A DNA stretch of 16,795 bases from JAWLBW01 sp041687475 (GCA_041687475.1 JAWLBW010000074.1:1-16795), one strand, 5' to 3'. Positions 6,416 through 14,737 are shown, counted from the first letter of the stretch. Numbers and translations are program-made. Notes: a model not told the origin generated them from the sequence alone.

Positions 6416-6440
6416 GAGCCTGCTTTTCGCTGTTCACTCA

Positions 6441-6470
6441 AGTATATAGAGGTCGAAGGGCGTGTTGCAA
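6441..6470 (-). promoter_or_regulatory. Candidate promoter of the HD-GYP-like gene
   Basis: On the minus strand TTGCAA (6470-6465) is followed, after 18 bp, by TATACT (6446-6441), or after 16 bp by the overlapping TATATA (6448-6443). The -10 box ends 25 bp before the ATG. Confidence 0.55.
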
Positions 6471-6602
6471 CCCGCGCCGCCATCGATCTCGGTCGCCAAA
6501 CGGAGCTCACGGGGGCGGTGACCGCGGCACCCGGGTTGTGTTATCATCCGTTAGCCGTGTACCCTCGTCGAGCGCCTGTTCTTCGGAGGGGCGCCCGGCA
6601 AT

Positions 6603-6611
6603 TGGTACAAT
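6603..6611 (+). promoter_or_regulatory. Extended -10 element before plsB
   Basis: TGGTACAAT is an extended -10 box (TGn plus TACAAT at 6606-6611). A weak -35, TTCGGA (6582-6587), lies 18 bp upstream. Only 10 bp separate it from the plsB ATG at 6622, so the transcript would have almost no leader. Confidence 0.45.
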
Positions 6612-6621
6612 ACGAAGTAAC

Positions 6622-9294
6622 ATGAATCATACCGTTGTAAGCGAACCGCAGACTCCCACGAACGGCGGCGGCTATCGGGCTCCGAACCTTCTGGTCGCCC
6701 TGATGTTGCGCTTTTTGAGTCCGCTCTTTCAGTTCATCAAGGTCGACCCCAACTACACCGCTCTTCTGCAGAGTTACGTAAATCGCGGACGGGTGGTGCT
6801 CGTCATGCGCGTGCGCAGCGGTATCGACTTTCTGTACTTCAACTGGCTGCACCGCGAGCTGGGGTTGCCGGCGCCGGCCGTGGCCAACGGCATTCACCCG
6901 ATTTTCTATCAATCGGGTCGCGAGCTCTGGCGCACCACCTGGCAGAAGATTGCCGGCTTTCTCTTGCCCCGCCCCCCGAAGGCCTATCGTTCGCGGGTCG
7001 AGCGCATGCTCGAGAACGTGCGCGAGCAGGGCCTGTCGATGATGTTTCTTACCGGTTCTCGCCGGCTCATCGGCGGCAAGCGGGCCACGACCGATCCGAC
7101 CCCCGAGCTCATTGAGCTGCAGGGCGAGATCGACGACAACATTTACCTGGTGCCCCAGCTGATTCTCTGGTTCAAGGATCCGGAGAAGATGACCAAGAGC
7201 CCCTACGACGTCATTTTCGGCGAGCGCGACTACCCGGGCATCATTCGCAAGACGATTCTGCTCGTGCGCCACCACCGCAATGCCTTCGTCAAAACGGGTG
7301 AGCCCATCGCCCTGCGCGATTTTCTGGCCGAGCACGCCGACGAACGTCGCGACATCGTCTCGAAGAAGCTGCGCCGCACCCTGCGTGTCTATCTCGGACG
7401 GGAAGAGCGGGTCATTCGCGGCCCCATGCAGAAGCCGCGCGCCCGTATTCTGCGCGCCATTCTCAAGGAGCGCGACGTCGTCGACTCTCTCAAGCAGATT
7501 GCCCGCGACGAAAACGTGAATTATGCCCGCATCGAAAAGAAGGCGGGGAAGTACCTCGATGAGATTGCGGCCGACTACAGCATTTCCTACATTCAGATGC
7601 TGGAAATGCTTCTCACGCAGGTGTGGAAGCGCCTGTACGATCGCTTCTACGTCGACGAAGTGGGGCTTGAGCGCGTACGCGAGGCGGCCCGCAGCGGGCC
7701 GTTGATTCTCGTGCCGGCGCACCGCTCGCACATGGACTACCTCATTCTGAGCTATCTGTTCTTTCGCTATGACCTCATGCCGCCGCACATCGCTGCCGGC
7801 GTGAACCTGAGCTTCTGGCCCCTGGGGCCGATTTTCCGCCATTGCGGCGCGTTCTTCATTCGCCGCTCCTTCCGGGGCAACCGCTTGTATGCGACGATGT
7901 TCGACGCCTACGTGCGCAAGATGGTGCGCGAGGGCTTCAACATCGAATTCTTCATCGAGGGCACGCGAAGCCGCACGGGCAAGCTGCTGCCGCCCAAGCT
8001 CGGCATGCTGAACATGGTGGCCGATGCGGTGTACGAGCGGCCCGACATCAAGCAGGCATGGGTCGTGCCCATTTCCATCGACTACGAGCGTATCGTCGAA
8101 GAAGGTTCGTACGTCAAGGAGCTGACGGGCGGCGCCAAGGAAAAGGAAAGCTTTGTCGGCGTCATCAAGGCCAGCAAGCACATTCGCACCAATTATGGGC
8201 GGGTGTTCGTGCAGTTTGCCGAACCCATCGGCCTGCGTGAGTACCTGAACGCCCATGGCGGAACCCGGGTCGACGAACTGCCTCCTCCGAAGAGCGCCGA
8301 GGAAGAAAGCGAGTCGTCAAGCGACGATTGGGCGCGACTGTCGCTGGTGCGCAAGGAAGTCGTAGAAGAGCTGGGCTACCGCATCGTCGATCAGATTCGC
8401 TCGGTGGCGACGGTCACGTTTCCGCAGATGGTGGCCGCCGGGTTGCTGGCCCATCACAAGCGCGGTCTCGCCCGTGAGGCGCTCATGGAGAACATGGCCC
8501 TCATTCGCGACGCGCTCGACGCGCGCGAGGCCCGGTTCTCGACCGATTTCGCCGGCGTCGACGCCGACCTTGATCGCACTCTTGAACTCTTCAAGAACCA
8601 GCGCTTCGTCACCGAAATCAATATTGCCGGGCAACAGGTGTACGCCGTTGATGAAGAACGTCGGCTTGCCCTCGATTACTACAAGAACGGCATACTCGGG
8701 CATCTGTATCCGCTCGGGTTCGTGGCCATGGCCTTCCTGCGCAACCGCCGACCGACGACGGAACAGATTGTCGAAGACTGGACCTTCTTCGTCGAAATGT
8801 TCGAGGCCGAGCTGAACCTCAAGTATCTGGAAAAGCTCGAGCACGAACGCGACAAGGCCCTGCAGTTCCTGCGCAGCCGGGAGTATATTTCGTGGGATGA
8901 GGAATCGGGTACCTATCAGCTTCTGCGGCCCCACCGGGTGGGCTTGTTCCAGCAGCTGTTCCTCAACTTCCTCGAATCGTATTACGTCGTCATCGTGACC
9001 GTATTGTCGGAGGCGGCCGACGGCAGTGTCGAGCAGAAGTCGCTGGCCCCGCGGGCGATGGAAATCGGTCGACTGTTGTATGCCAAGGGCGACCTGGGGC
9101 GGGCCGAAAGCACCTCGAAGGTCAATCTCGACCTGGCGGTCAAGACCCTGGTGCACCACGGCATTCTCGAAATGCGCAGCGCGGCTCCCGAAGCCACGCG
9201 CAAGCGCAAGCGCACCCAGTATTACTATCTGACGGAAAAAGGCCGCCCCTGGCTCGAGGAAACCAAGGCCAAGCTCGAAGACATGCTGCTTTGA
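6622..9294 (+). CDS. plsB: Glycerol-3-phosphate 1-O-acyltransferase (PlsB)
   Basis: PlsB acylates glycerol-3-phosphate at sn-1, the first step of phospholipid synthesis, at the inner membrane. The 890-residue protein carries all acyltransferase blocks: HRSHMD (H367-D372, catalytic His and Asp), GAFFIRR with R414-R415, FIEGTRSRTGK with E446, and WVVPISIDYERI with P483. Spacing between the His, Arg and Glu blocks matches E. coli PlsB (306, 354, 385). The N-terminal 340 residues hold the PlsB-type domain preceding the catalytic core, including IYLVPQLILWFKDPEKM. The C-terminal part continues to a basic, winged-helix-like end. It is about 80 residues longer than the E. coli enzyme, mostly at the N-terminus. 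I chose the ATG at 6622; the same frame stays open upstream to 6538 but shows nothing conserved. No Shine-Dalgarno sequence is seen. A paralogue of dihydroxyacetone-phosphate acyltransferase type is a less likely alternative. Confidence 0.92.
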   Translation: MNHTVVSEPQTPTNGGGYRAPNLLVALMLRFLSPLFQFIKVDPNYTALLQSYVNRGRVVLVMRVRSGIDFLYFNWLHRELGLPAPAVANGIHPIFYQSGRELWRTTWQKIAGFLLPRPPKAYRSRVERMLENVREQGLSMMFLTGSRRLIGGKRATTDPTPELIELQGEIDDNIYLVPQLILWFKDPEKMTKSPYDVIFGERDYPGIIRKTILLVRHHRNAFVKTGEPIALRDFLAEHADERRDIVSKKLRRTLRVYLGREERVIRGPMQKPRARILRAILKERDVVDSLKQIARDENVNYARIEKKAGKYLDEIAADYSISYIQMLEMLLTQVWKRLYDRFYVDEVGLERVREAARSGPLILVPAHRSHMDYLILSYLFFRYDLMPPHIAAGVNLSFWPLGPIFRHCGAFFIRRSFRGNRLYATMFDAYVRKMVREGFNIEFFIEGTRSRTGKLLPPKLGMLNMVADAVYERPDIKQAWVVPISIDYERIVEEGSYVKELTGGAKEKESFVGVIKASKHIRTNYGRVFVQFAEPIGLREYLNAHGGTRVDELPPPKSAEEESESSSDDWARLSLVRKEVVEELGYRIVDQIRSVATVTFPQMVAAGLLAHHKRGLAREALMENMALIRDALDAREARFSTDFAGVDADLDRTLELFKNQRFVTEINIAGQQVYAVDEERRLALDYYKNGILGHLYPLGFVAMAFLRNRRPTTEQIVEDWTFFVEMFEAELNLKYLEKLEHERDKALQFLRSREYISWDEESGTYQLLRPHRVGLFQQLFLNFLESYYVVIVTVLSEAADGSVEQKSLAPRAMEIGRLLYAKGDLGRAESTSKVNLDLAVKTLVHHGILEMRSAAPEATRKRKRTQYYYLTEKGRPWLEETKAKLEDMLL

Positions 9295-9311
9295 GCGCCC
9301 CTGCGGGGCGC
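9295..9311 (+). terminator. GC-rich hairpin directly after the plsB stop
   Basis: GCGCCCC-TGC-GGGGCGC is a perfect 7-bp stem with a 3-nt loop, starting at the base after the TGA. No T-run follows, so it may stabilise the 3' end or act with other factors rather than as a classic intrinsic terminator. The rest of the gap to 9484 holds only a C/G hairpin, CCCCC-GCTGTT-GGGGG, near 9404-9420. Confidence 0.4.
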
Positions 9312-9484
9312 CATGCCGACGGCCGAGGCCTGGTTGATGGTCGAGGCGTCCGACACGGGCGCCCCCGACCGGCTCATCTCGTACCCGCTACCAGGATAGC
9401 CGCCCCCCCGCTGTTGGGGGACGACGGCCACGGCGAACGAAACTGTCGGCCGGAATGCCATATCATCGAGGCCGTATTGTTGAT

Positions 9485-11986
9485 TCAGGCCGACTCTCGG
9501 CTTGTCGTCGGGGCTGCCGTGCGGCGTCGAAAGGCGAGCGCGGCGATACCCAGGGTAAGCAGGGCCACGGCCAGGTCACCCGTGCCGGGACCGGCCGTGC
9601 TGTAGCACCCGCAGTCGCCCACCGTGACGTCGCGAATCCGGGTTTCCTTCGTGTTGCCGGCCAGGTCGGTCGAACGAAGAAAGACGGTGTAGGTGTCGCC
9701 GCCCCGGGCACGCGCCGAAACATCGTGGGCGAGCACGTGACTGCGGCTCGATCCCGTGATATCCCTGCCGTCGCCGTCGCGCAGTACGATGACCGAGGTG
9801 GCCGGTTCATTGGTGCGCCAGCGGCCCCGTACCGTGAATCCCGACACGGTTACCCGTGCCTCGCTTACGGTCGGACCGGTAACGTCGAGTTCGGTTCCGT
9901 TTGCGAAGTCGGGCAGGGCAAAGATGGCGGCGGCATCGAGAAGGCCGTAGCCCCATTCATTGTTCGGCAGGGTACCCGAAAATTCGGTCGACTGCGCCCC
10001 GCGGGCAAGCAGCCCCTGGGCGCCCGTCAGGTCGGCGGGGGCGAGGCGGGGGTTGCGTTCGAGCATGAGGGCAATGACGCCAGCCACGTGAGGGGCAGCC
10101 ATGCTCGTGCCCGGCAGCAGGGTAAACTGCTCGGCGATGAACAGGCTGCTGGGAATCATGTTTTCCCGCAGGCTGTGCGCGCTCGCAATCCACTCGCCGG
10201 GGGCGGTAAGGTCGGGTTTGACCCGACCGTCGGTGGCGGGCCCGAGGCTCGAGAATTCACTGAGCGCCCCCAGCGGTGCGCCCTTCAGACTTGCGGGGGG
10301 TTGCGGCCGGCCGTTGATGTCGACCCATTCGCGCCGGGTCACCATCGACCCGACGGCTATGATTTCTTCGGCGGTGGCCGGAATGGTAATCGTCGATACG
10401 TTGTCGCCGCCCTTGAAGGTTACCGTACGGTTCCAGGGGGCGCCGCCGCCGGTAACCTGGGCCACGGTTTCTTCGCGGAAGTAGGCCGACAGGTTGACCG
10501 GCCACATGTCGAGCGTTCCGGGGGCGTCGTCACGGAAGACCAGGGCCCAGTCGAGCGAAGCGAAGCCGGTAATCGAGGAGTCGATCGTGCCGCCCACGGC
10601 ACAGGGCAGATCGGCGCACCGATCGAGCCACAGTCGTGTTTCCATGCGCTGGTTCAGGGGCGACAGGCCGGCCACCAGATGGGCGTAGGCCAGGGTTCGA
10701 CCGTCGCCTTCGATGGCGAACTGCAGCGGCTCGCCCGTCGAGTCGGGGGTACGGAAATCGGGTGCGTTGAGCGCCACGAAGGAGCCGTTCTGTACCTGCA
10801 AGGCGGCGATGTAGATATCGCGTACCGAAGCGCCGCTGTCCCAGAGGCTCAGGGTCAGGCTATAGGCGTCGGAGCCGGCCTGGGCGCTGTCGGCCAGCAG
10901 CAGCGGACCATAGACCACTTCGCCGCCGTTTCCCGTGAAGTTTACCGAGGCATGGTTGTAGTAGAAATTGTCGGCATTGAAGGCTTCATTGCCGGCCGCG
11001 GCCACGATGATTCGGCCGGGGCCCGTGCGTTCGGCCAGCTCGCGCTCGATGAGCGAGGTGCCGTCATGGGCGCCGTCGGAGGTGCCCAGGCTCAGGTTCA
11101 CCACGACCGGCCGGCCGTAGTCGGCCGCTTTGTTCAGAATGTAGTCGACGCCGTCGAGAATGCGGCCTTCTTCGAACTGCGCCCGCACCGCAATGATGGA
11201 CGCGTCGGGCGCCATGCCCCGGTATAGCTCGTCGTCGGAAGCGATAATGCCCGCGACGTGCGTTCCGTGACCCTGGGTGGGAATGTTGTCGATGGGGCTT
11301 GCGTCGTCGGTCAGGCAGGCGCCGTCGACTCCGTTGAGCTGGGCGTTGATTTCTTCGGCCGAGCACTCGGCGCCGTAGTCGAAACCCGCCGGTCTTCCCG
11401 ACCCGTCGGTGTACTCGAAAGTCTGGTCCCAGACCGAGAGAATACGGGTGTCGCCGTTGGGGTAGCGAAAGGCGTTGTGCCTGATGTCGATGCCGGTGTC
11501 GACCACGCCGACGATAACGCCCTTGCCGGTATGGGCCACGTCGCCGACCTCGCCCCGGTTCACGAGGTTCACGCCCACCACCTCTCGCGAAAGGTTCAAC
11601 AGGGGCCGCAAGGGGCGGCTCACCTGCATGGCCGGAATGCCGCCGTCGGCGGCGAGAACGGCCAGCGCCTGTCGGTCGACCTCGGCATGCACCAGGTTAC
11701 GTCGCGCAGAGAGAACGCGCCCCCCCGCGTCGACCACCCTGGCCGCCAGCGCATCGGTCTCGCCTTCGAGCAGAATGCGATAGGTCGCCGGCTTGGCGGG
11801 CGTCGCGGCCATGGGCCCCGGAGCCCGGGCCCCGGAACCCGGAGGGGCTTGCGATGGACCTTGCCGCCCTTTGAGAAGCCCGACTTCGGGCCCCCGATAG
11901 GGTCGAACCGGGGTGTCTACCTGCCTGGCGAATGCCACCGATTCGGCGGCCAGCAGTATTACGAGAGTCAACAACAGCGAGCGCAT
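9485..11986 (-). CDS. Secreted S8 (subtilisin-like) serine protease with MYXO-CTERM-like tail, copy 1
   Basis: An exported 833-residue serine protease. A signal peptide covers about residues 1-20 (MRSLLLTLVILLAAESVAFA). A propeptide-like region (about 68-135) precedes the catalytic domain. The triad is D163 (GVVDTGID), H240 (GHGTHVAG) and S628 (PGTSMAAPH), with oxyanion N333 (AAAGNEA). About 295 residues separate N333 from S628, against about 66 in subtilisin, so a large inserted domain is present. Cys pairs C208/C224 and C457/C462 recur in the second copy and suggest disulfides. Residues 703-790 form an Fn3-like beta-sandwich (WRTNEPATSVIV, STDLAGN). The tail D-C-G-C (791-794), a hydrophobic helix at about 804-819 and RRR (820-822) resembles the MYXO-CTERM sorting signal. 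No myxosortase gene is in the window. One change from copy 2 is FSSLGP in place of the usual SSRGP. Substrate is unknown. Confidence 0.93.
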   Translation of the reverse strand: MRSLLLTLVILLAAESVAFARQVDTPVRPYRGPEVGLLKGRQGPSQAPPGSGARAPGPMAATPAKPATYRILLEGETDALAARVVDAGGRVLSARRNLVHAEVDRQALAVLAADGGIPAMQVSRPLRPLLNLSREVVGVNLVNRGEVGDVAHTGKGVIVGVVDTGIDIRHNAFRYPNGDTRILSVWDQTFEYTDGSGRPAGFDYGAECSAEEINAQLNGVDGACLTDDASPIDNIPTQGHGTHVAGIIASDDELYRGMAPDASIIAVRAQFEEGRILDGVDYILNKAADYGRPVVVNLSLGTSDGAHDGTSLIERELAERTGPGRIIVAAAGNEAFNADNFYYNHASVNFTGNGGEVVYGPLLLADSAQAGSDAYSLTLSLWDSGASVRDIYIAALQVQNGSFVALNAPDFRTPDSTGEPLQFAIEGDGRTLAYAHLVAGLSPLNQRMETRLWLDRCADLPCAVGGTIDSSITGFASLDWALVFRDDAPGTLDMWPVNLSAYFREETVAQVTGGGAPWNRTVTFKGGDNVSTITIPATAEEIIAVGSMVTRREWVDINGRPQPPASLKGAPLGALSEFSSLGPATDGRVKPDLTAPGEWIASAHSLRENMIPSSLFIAEQFTLLPGTSMAAPHVAGVIALMLERNPRLAPADLTGAQGLLARGAQSTEFSGTLPNNEWGYGLLDAAAIFALPDFANGTELDVTGPTVSEARVTVSGFTVRGRWRTNEPATSVIVLRDGDGRDITGSSRSHVLAHDVSARARGGDTYTVFLRSTDLAGNTKETRIRDVTVGDCGCYSTAGPGTGDLAVALLTLGIAALAFRRRTAAPTTSRESA

Positions 11987-12001
11987 GCTATCAGAATAGC
12001 A
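11987..12001 (-). promoter_or_regulatory. Extended -10 / inverted repeat abutting the copy 1 protease start
   Basis: On the minus strand TGCTATTCT (12001-11993) fits an extended -10 box and ends 6 bp before the ATG. The same bases form the inverted repeat GCTAT-CAGA-ATAGC (11987-12000). No matching -35 or Shine-Dalgarno sequence is seen. The 98 bp from 12002 to the end of the upstream protease gene show nothing else. Confidence 0.35.
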
Positions 12002-12099
12002 GTTTGCCCGACGCAGGAAAGAGCAATGGCGCCCGCAAGCCGAAACGGTCTGGCGTGGCTGGACAAGGCGCCGCGATCATGCCGCCTGCCCGCAAGGGC

Positions 12100-14547
12100 C
12101 TATGACCGGTTTGCCGGCGTGCGGCGCAGAAAGACGAAGCCAGCCAGAAACAGCAGCGCCATCGCCGCGGCGTCGCCCAGCGAGGCGCCGTCGCGACTCA
12201 TGCAGCCGCAGGCCCCGGGCGCAATCTCGACCAGGCGACTGAACGACGAGCGGTTTCCCGCCATGTCGGTGGCCTTGATGGAGACCTGCCGGCTCTCTGC
12301 GGTCGAGGTGCTGCTCAGTCGAACCCGATGGGTGAACTGGAAGCTGGCCACGTCATGGCTGAGACTTTCATCGTCACTGGTGACCTTGATTTCGGTGGCG
12401 GCCGGTTCATCGGTGGTCCACTCGAAAACCAATACGCTCCCTTCTGTCCGGTGGCTGAAATTCCGGATTGCCGGCCCCCGTTCATCAGACTCCTCCAAGG
12501 CCGTAAGACGAGCGTCGGAAAAGATGGTGGGGGCGTCGATTACGCCGTAGCCCCAGTCGTTGCGCGGAAGCTGCAGAGGGGGAAGGGTCGTCTTCACGTT
12601 CCGCGTGAGCAGCCCCTCGTCGCCCAACAGATCGTCGGCGGTGAGCCGGGCGTTTCGCTGCAGCATGAGCGCGACCACGCCGGCTACATGGGGGGCCGCC
12701 ATGCTGGTGCCCCGCAGTACGCCGTAGCGATTCGACCGATCCTCGAGCCCCTGGGTAAACAGGCTGTCGCGGCTGAAGGCACTGGCAATCCACTCGCCGG
12801 GGGCGGTGATGTCGGGCTTGATTCGGCCGTCGGCCGTGGGGCCCCGGCTCGAGAACAGGCTGAGTTCACCTTCGTCGGGGCCGCGCAGCGATTCGGGGGG
12901 CTGCAGGTTGCCCGACGCATCGGTCCACGAACTTCGCGTGACGTACGAGCCCACGGCCACGACCTCGGGTGAGCTGGCCGGCAGGGTTACCGTGAGATCG
13001 TCGTCGCCGCCCGCAAAGGCAAAGTGGCCGGCCGACCACACGCTCGAGTCGCCCCAGCGCAGCACCGACGCTTCGTGGGGGGCCAGAAAGAGGGCGCTCA
13101 TGCCGACGGGCCACAGGTCGACGCGCCCGGCCGGTTTGTCGTCGAAGTGCAGGCTCCACAGGGTCTGGCCGAAATCCTTGACGGCGTCGTCGACCGTTCC
13201 GCCCATGGCACAGGGACCGTCGCTGCAGCGATCGATGAGAATGATGGTTTCGCGTCTACCGATGACCGGATCGATTGCCGAGGCCGCATGCACGTATCCC
13301 CAGGTTTTTCCGTCGCCGAGAATTTTCACGGTCAGCGGGTCGCCCTCGGCCTCGGGGGCGACGAGCTGGGGCGCCTGGTGGGCTTCGTAGCCGTCGTCGG
13401 TAATGCTGAGCGCCGCCACCGAGAAGGATCGCAGGGTGGTGCCTTCGTCCCACATATCGAAGAAGAGCGAGTAGGCCGGATTGCCGTCGCTGTCGCCGGC
13501 CGGCAGGGCAATCGGTCCGTGGCGCACGTCGTCGCCGCCGCCGAACTGCAGGGCGGCGTGGGTGTAGAACAGACCTTCCTGCGAGGCTTCGTTACCGGCG
13601 CCGGCCACCACGATGCGACCGGGTGTGAGTTGCGAGGCCAGGGTTTTTTCGAACCACGAATTGCCGTCGTGGGCGCCGCTCGAATCGCCCAGGCTCAGGT
13701 TCACGACCACCGGCCGCCCCATGGCGTCGGCCTTGCGAAAGATGTAATTGATGCCGTCGAGAATCGAGCCGTCGAGAAAGTCGGTCTTTACCACGATGAG
13801 CGGCGACTGCGGCGCGACGCCTTCGTAATCGTCGCCCGAGCCGGCGGCGACGCCGGCGACATGGGTGCCGTGACCTTCGGTGTCGGTGCTCGGGCAGGCG
13901 TTTTCGTCTCCCCGCAGGGCGTCGTTGATCTGCAGCGCGTCGCATTCCAGGCCGTAGTGCAGACCCTCGGGCCGGCGCGAACCGTCGGTCAGTTCCACGG
14001 TCTGATCCCAGAGCGCCAGCAGCCGGGTGCTGCCGTCGTCATTCAGGAATGCCTTGTGGTTGAAGTCGATGCCGGTATCGACGACGCCGATGATGACGCC
14101 CTTGCCGGTATAGGCGCTGTCGAGCCCACTGCCGCGAAGGATGCGATCGGTTCCGATGGCGGGCACCGACTGGTCGAGCAGTTTGCGATAGCCGCGCGGC
14201 AGCTCGAAGCGACGGGCCAGTCGCACGCTCGCCACGTCGCCCTCGGCCATGATCGCGGCCAGCCCGGCAGGCGAAACCTGCACGCGAACGCCGTTTTCCC
14301 ACGCTGAAAGCACGCGTGCACCGGCGGCCGCGGCCGTCTGCAGCAGCGCCTCCTGGTTTCCCTCGAGAATTGCCTGCAGCGGCGCGGCATTGTCGAAACC
14401 GGGGGCCAACCCGGCCGAGGCTGGAGCGGTGGCCGGGCGTACCGGGAAGGCAAGCCGGGGGTCGCGGTAGGCCGAGGCTTCGGTCGAAAAGGCGGTGGCG
14501 CCCATCAACCCGGCGGCAAGAATAAATCGGTAAATCATGTGCGGCAT
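12100..14547 (-). CDS. Secreted S8 (subtilisin-like) serine protease with MYXO-CTERM-like tail, copy 2
   Basis: Paralogue of the protease 113 bp downstream, with the same architecture. Counting from the ATG at 14547 it has 815 residues. The signal peptide is about 1-26 (IYRFILAAGLMGATAF then STEASA). The catalytic residues are D157 (GVVDTGID), H226 (EGHGTHVAG), N319 (GAGNE) and S615 (RGTSMAAPH). The insert between N319 and S615 is about as long as in copy 1. Cys pairs C202/C218 and C441/C446 are conserved. The Fn3-like domain spans about 690-776 (WTTDEPAATEIKV, TDMAGN). The tail is A-C-G-C (779-782), a hydrophobic helix at about 791-807, then RR at 808-809. The start is uncertain: ATGs at 14571, 14547 and 14538 are in frame and none has a ribosome site; the last gives the most compact signal peptide. 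Copies differ clearly throughout, so the duplication is old. It lies downstream of a strong terminator and so should have its own promoter. Confidence 0.92.
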   Translation of the reverse strand: MPHMIYRFILAAGLMGATAFSTEASAYRDPRLAFPVRPATAPASAGLAPGFDNAAPLQAILEGNQEALLQTAAAAGARVLSAWENGVRVQVSPAGLAAIMAEGDVASVRLARRFELPRGYRKLLDQSVPAIGTDRILRGSGLDSAYTGKGVIIGVVDTGIDFNHKAFLNDDGSTRLLALWDQTVELTDGSRRPEGLHYGLECDALQINDALRGDENACPSTDTEGHGTHVAGVAAGSGDDYEGVAPQSPLIVVKTDFLDGSILDGINYIFRKADAMGRPVVVNLSLGDSSGAHDGNSWFEKTLASQLTPGRIVVAGAGNEASQEGLFYTHAALQFGGGDDVRHGPIALPAGDSDGNPAYSLFFDMWDEGTTLRSFSVAALSITDDGYEAHQAPQLVAPEAEGDPLTVKILGDGKTWGYVHAASAIDPVIGRRETIILIDRCSDGPCAMGGTVDDAVKDFGQTLWSLHFDDKPAGRVDLWPVGMSALFLAPHEASVLRWGDSSVWSAGHFAFAGGDDDLTVTLPASSPEVVAVGSYVTRSSWTDASGNLQPPESLRGPDEGELSLFSSRGPTADGRIKPDITAPGEWIASAFSRDSLFTQGLEDRSNRYGVLRGTSMAAPHVAGVVALMLQRNARLTADDLLGDEGLLTRNVKTTLPPLQLPRNDWGYGVIDAPTIFSDARLTALEESDERGPAIRNFSHRTEGSVLVFEWTTDEPAATEIKVTSDDESLSHDVASFQFTHRVRLSSTSTAESRQVSIKATDMAGNRSSFSRLVEIAPGACGCMSRDGASLGDAAAMALLFLAGFVFLRRTPANRS

Positions 14548-14552
14548 GGCTA

Positions 14553-14581
14553 AGGGTACCCCCGAGCGCATGGTCTCGCAA
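14553..14581 (-). promoter_or_regulatory. Candidate promoter of the copy 2 protease
   Basis: On the minus strand TTGCGA (14581-14576), a 17-bp spacer and TACCCT (14558-14553). The -10 match is weak (TA...T), but the position behind the terminator is right. It lies 5 bp before the ATG at 14547 and 14 bp before the ATG at 14538, which favours the later start. Confidence 0.35.
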
Positions 14582-14681
14582 GTGGTTGCGATGAAAGCGA
14601 GCGGCCTATGAGGGGGAAGGAAAGTGACCGCTGTCGCGGCGGGGAAGGGAGCGGGGCGGCAAGAGCACAAAGGCACAAGAC

Positions 14682-14715
14682 AAAAAAGGGGGAATGCCTC
14701 ACGGCACTCCCCCTT
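14682..14715 (-). terminator. Intrinsic terminator of the beta-oxidation operon
   Basis: Read on the minus strand, a 13-bp stem with one mismatch (AAGGGGGAGTGCC and GGCATTCCCCCTT) closes on a 4-nt loop, and the descending arm merges into a T6 run at 14687-14682. It starts 22 nt after the acyl-CoA dehydrogenase stop codon. This is the best terminator in the window and separates that operon from the protease genes. The tract 14588-14680 downstream of it holds no gene. Confidence 0.9.
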
Positions 14716-14737
14716 GGGTAGAAAAGCGAGGCGGCTG

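Noticed and set aside
6544..8256. A 570-codon open frame on the minus strand opposite plsB
   Set aside because: It is antisense to a clearly conserved PlsB. Long antisense frames are common in GC-rich DNA, and its translation shows no recognisable domain.
9455..11227. A 590-codon open frame on the plus strand opposite protease copy 1
   Set aside because: The opposite strand encodes the catalytic triad, signal peptide and sorting tail of an S8 protease. The plus-strand translation is low-complexity with no motif.
9485..14547. The duplicated protease genes as a recent duplication or mobile element
   Set aside because: The copies share architecture but differ throughout, the spacer sequences are unlike each other, and no transposase, terminal repeats or target-site duplication is seen.
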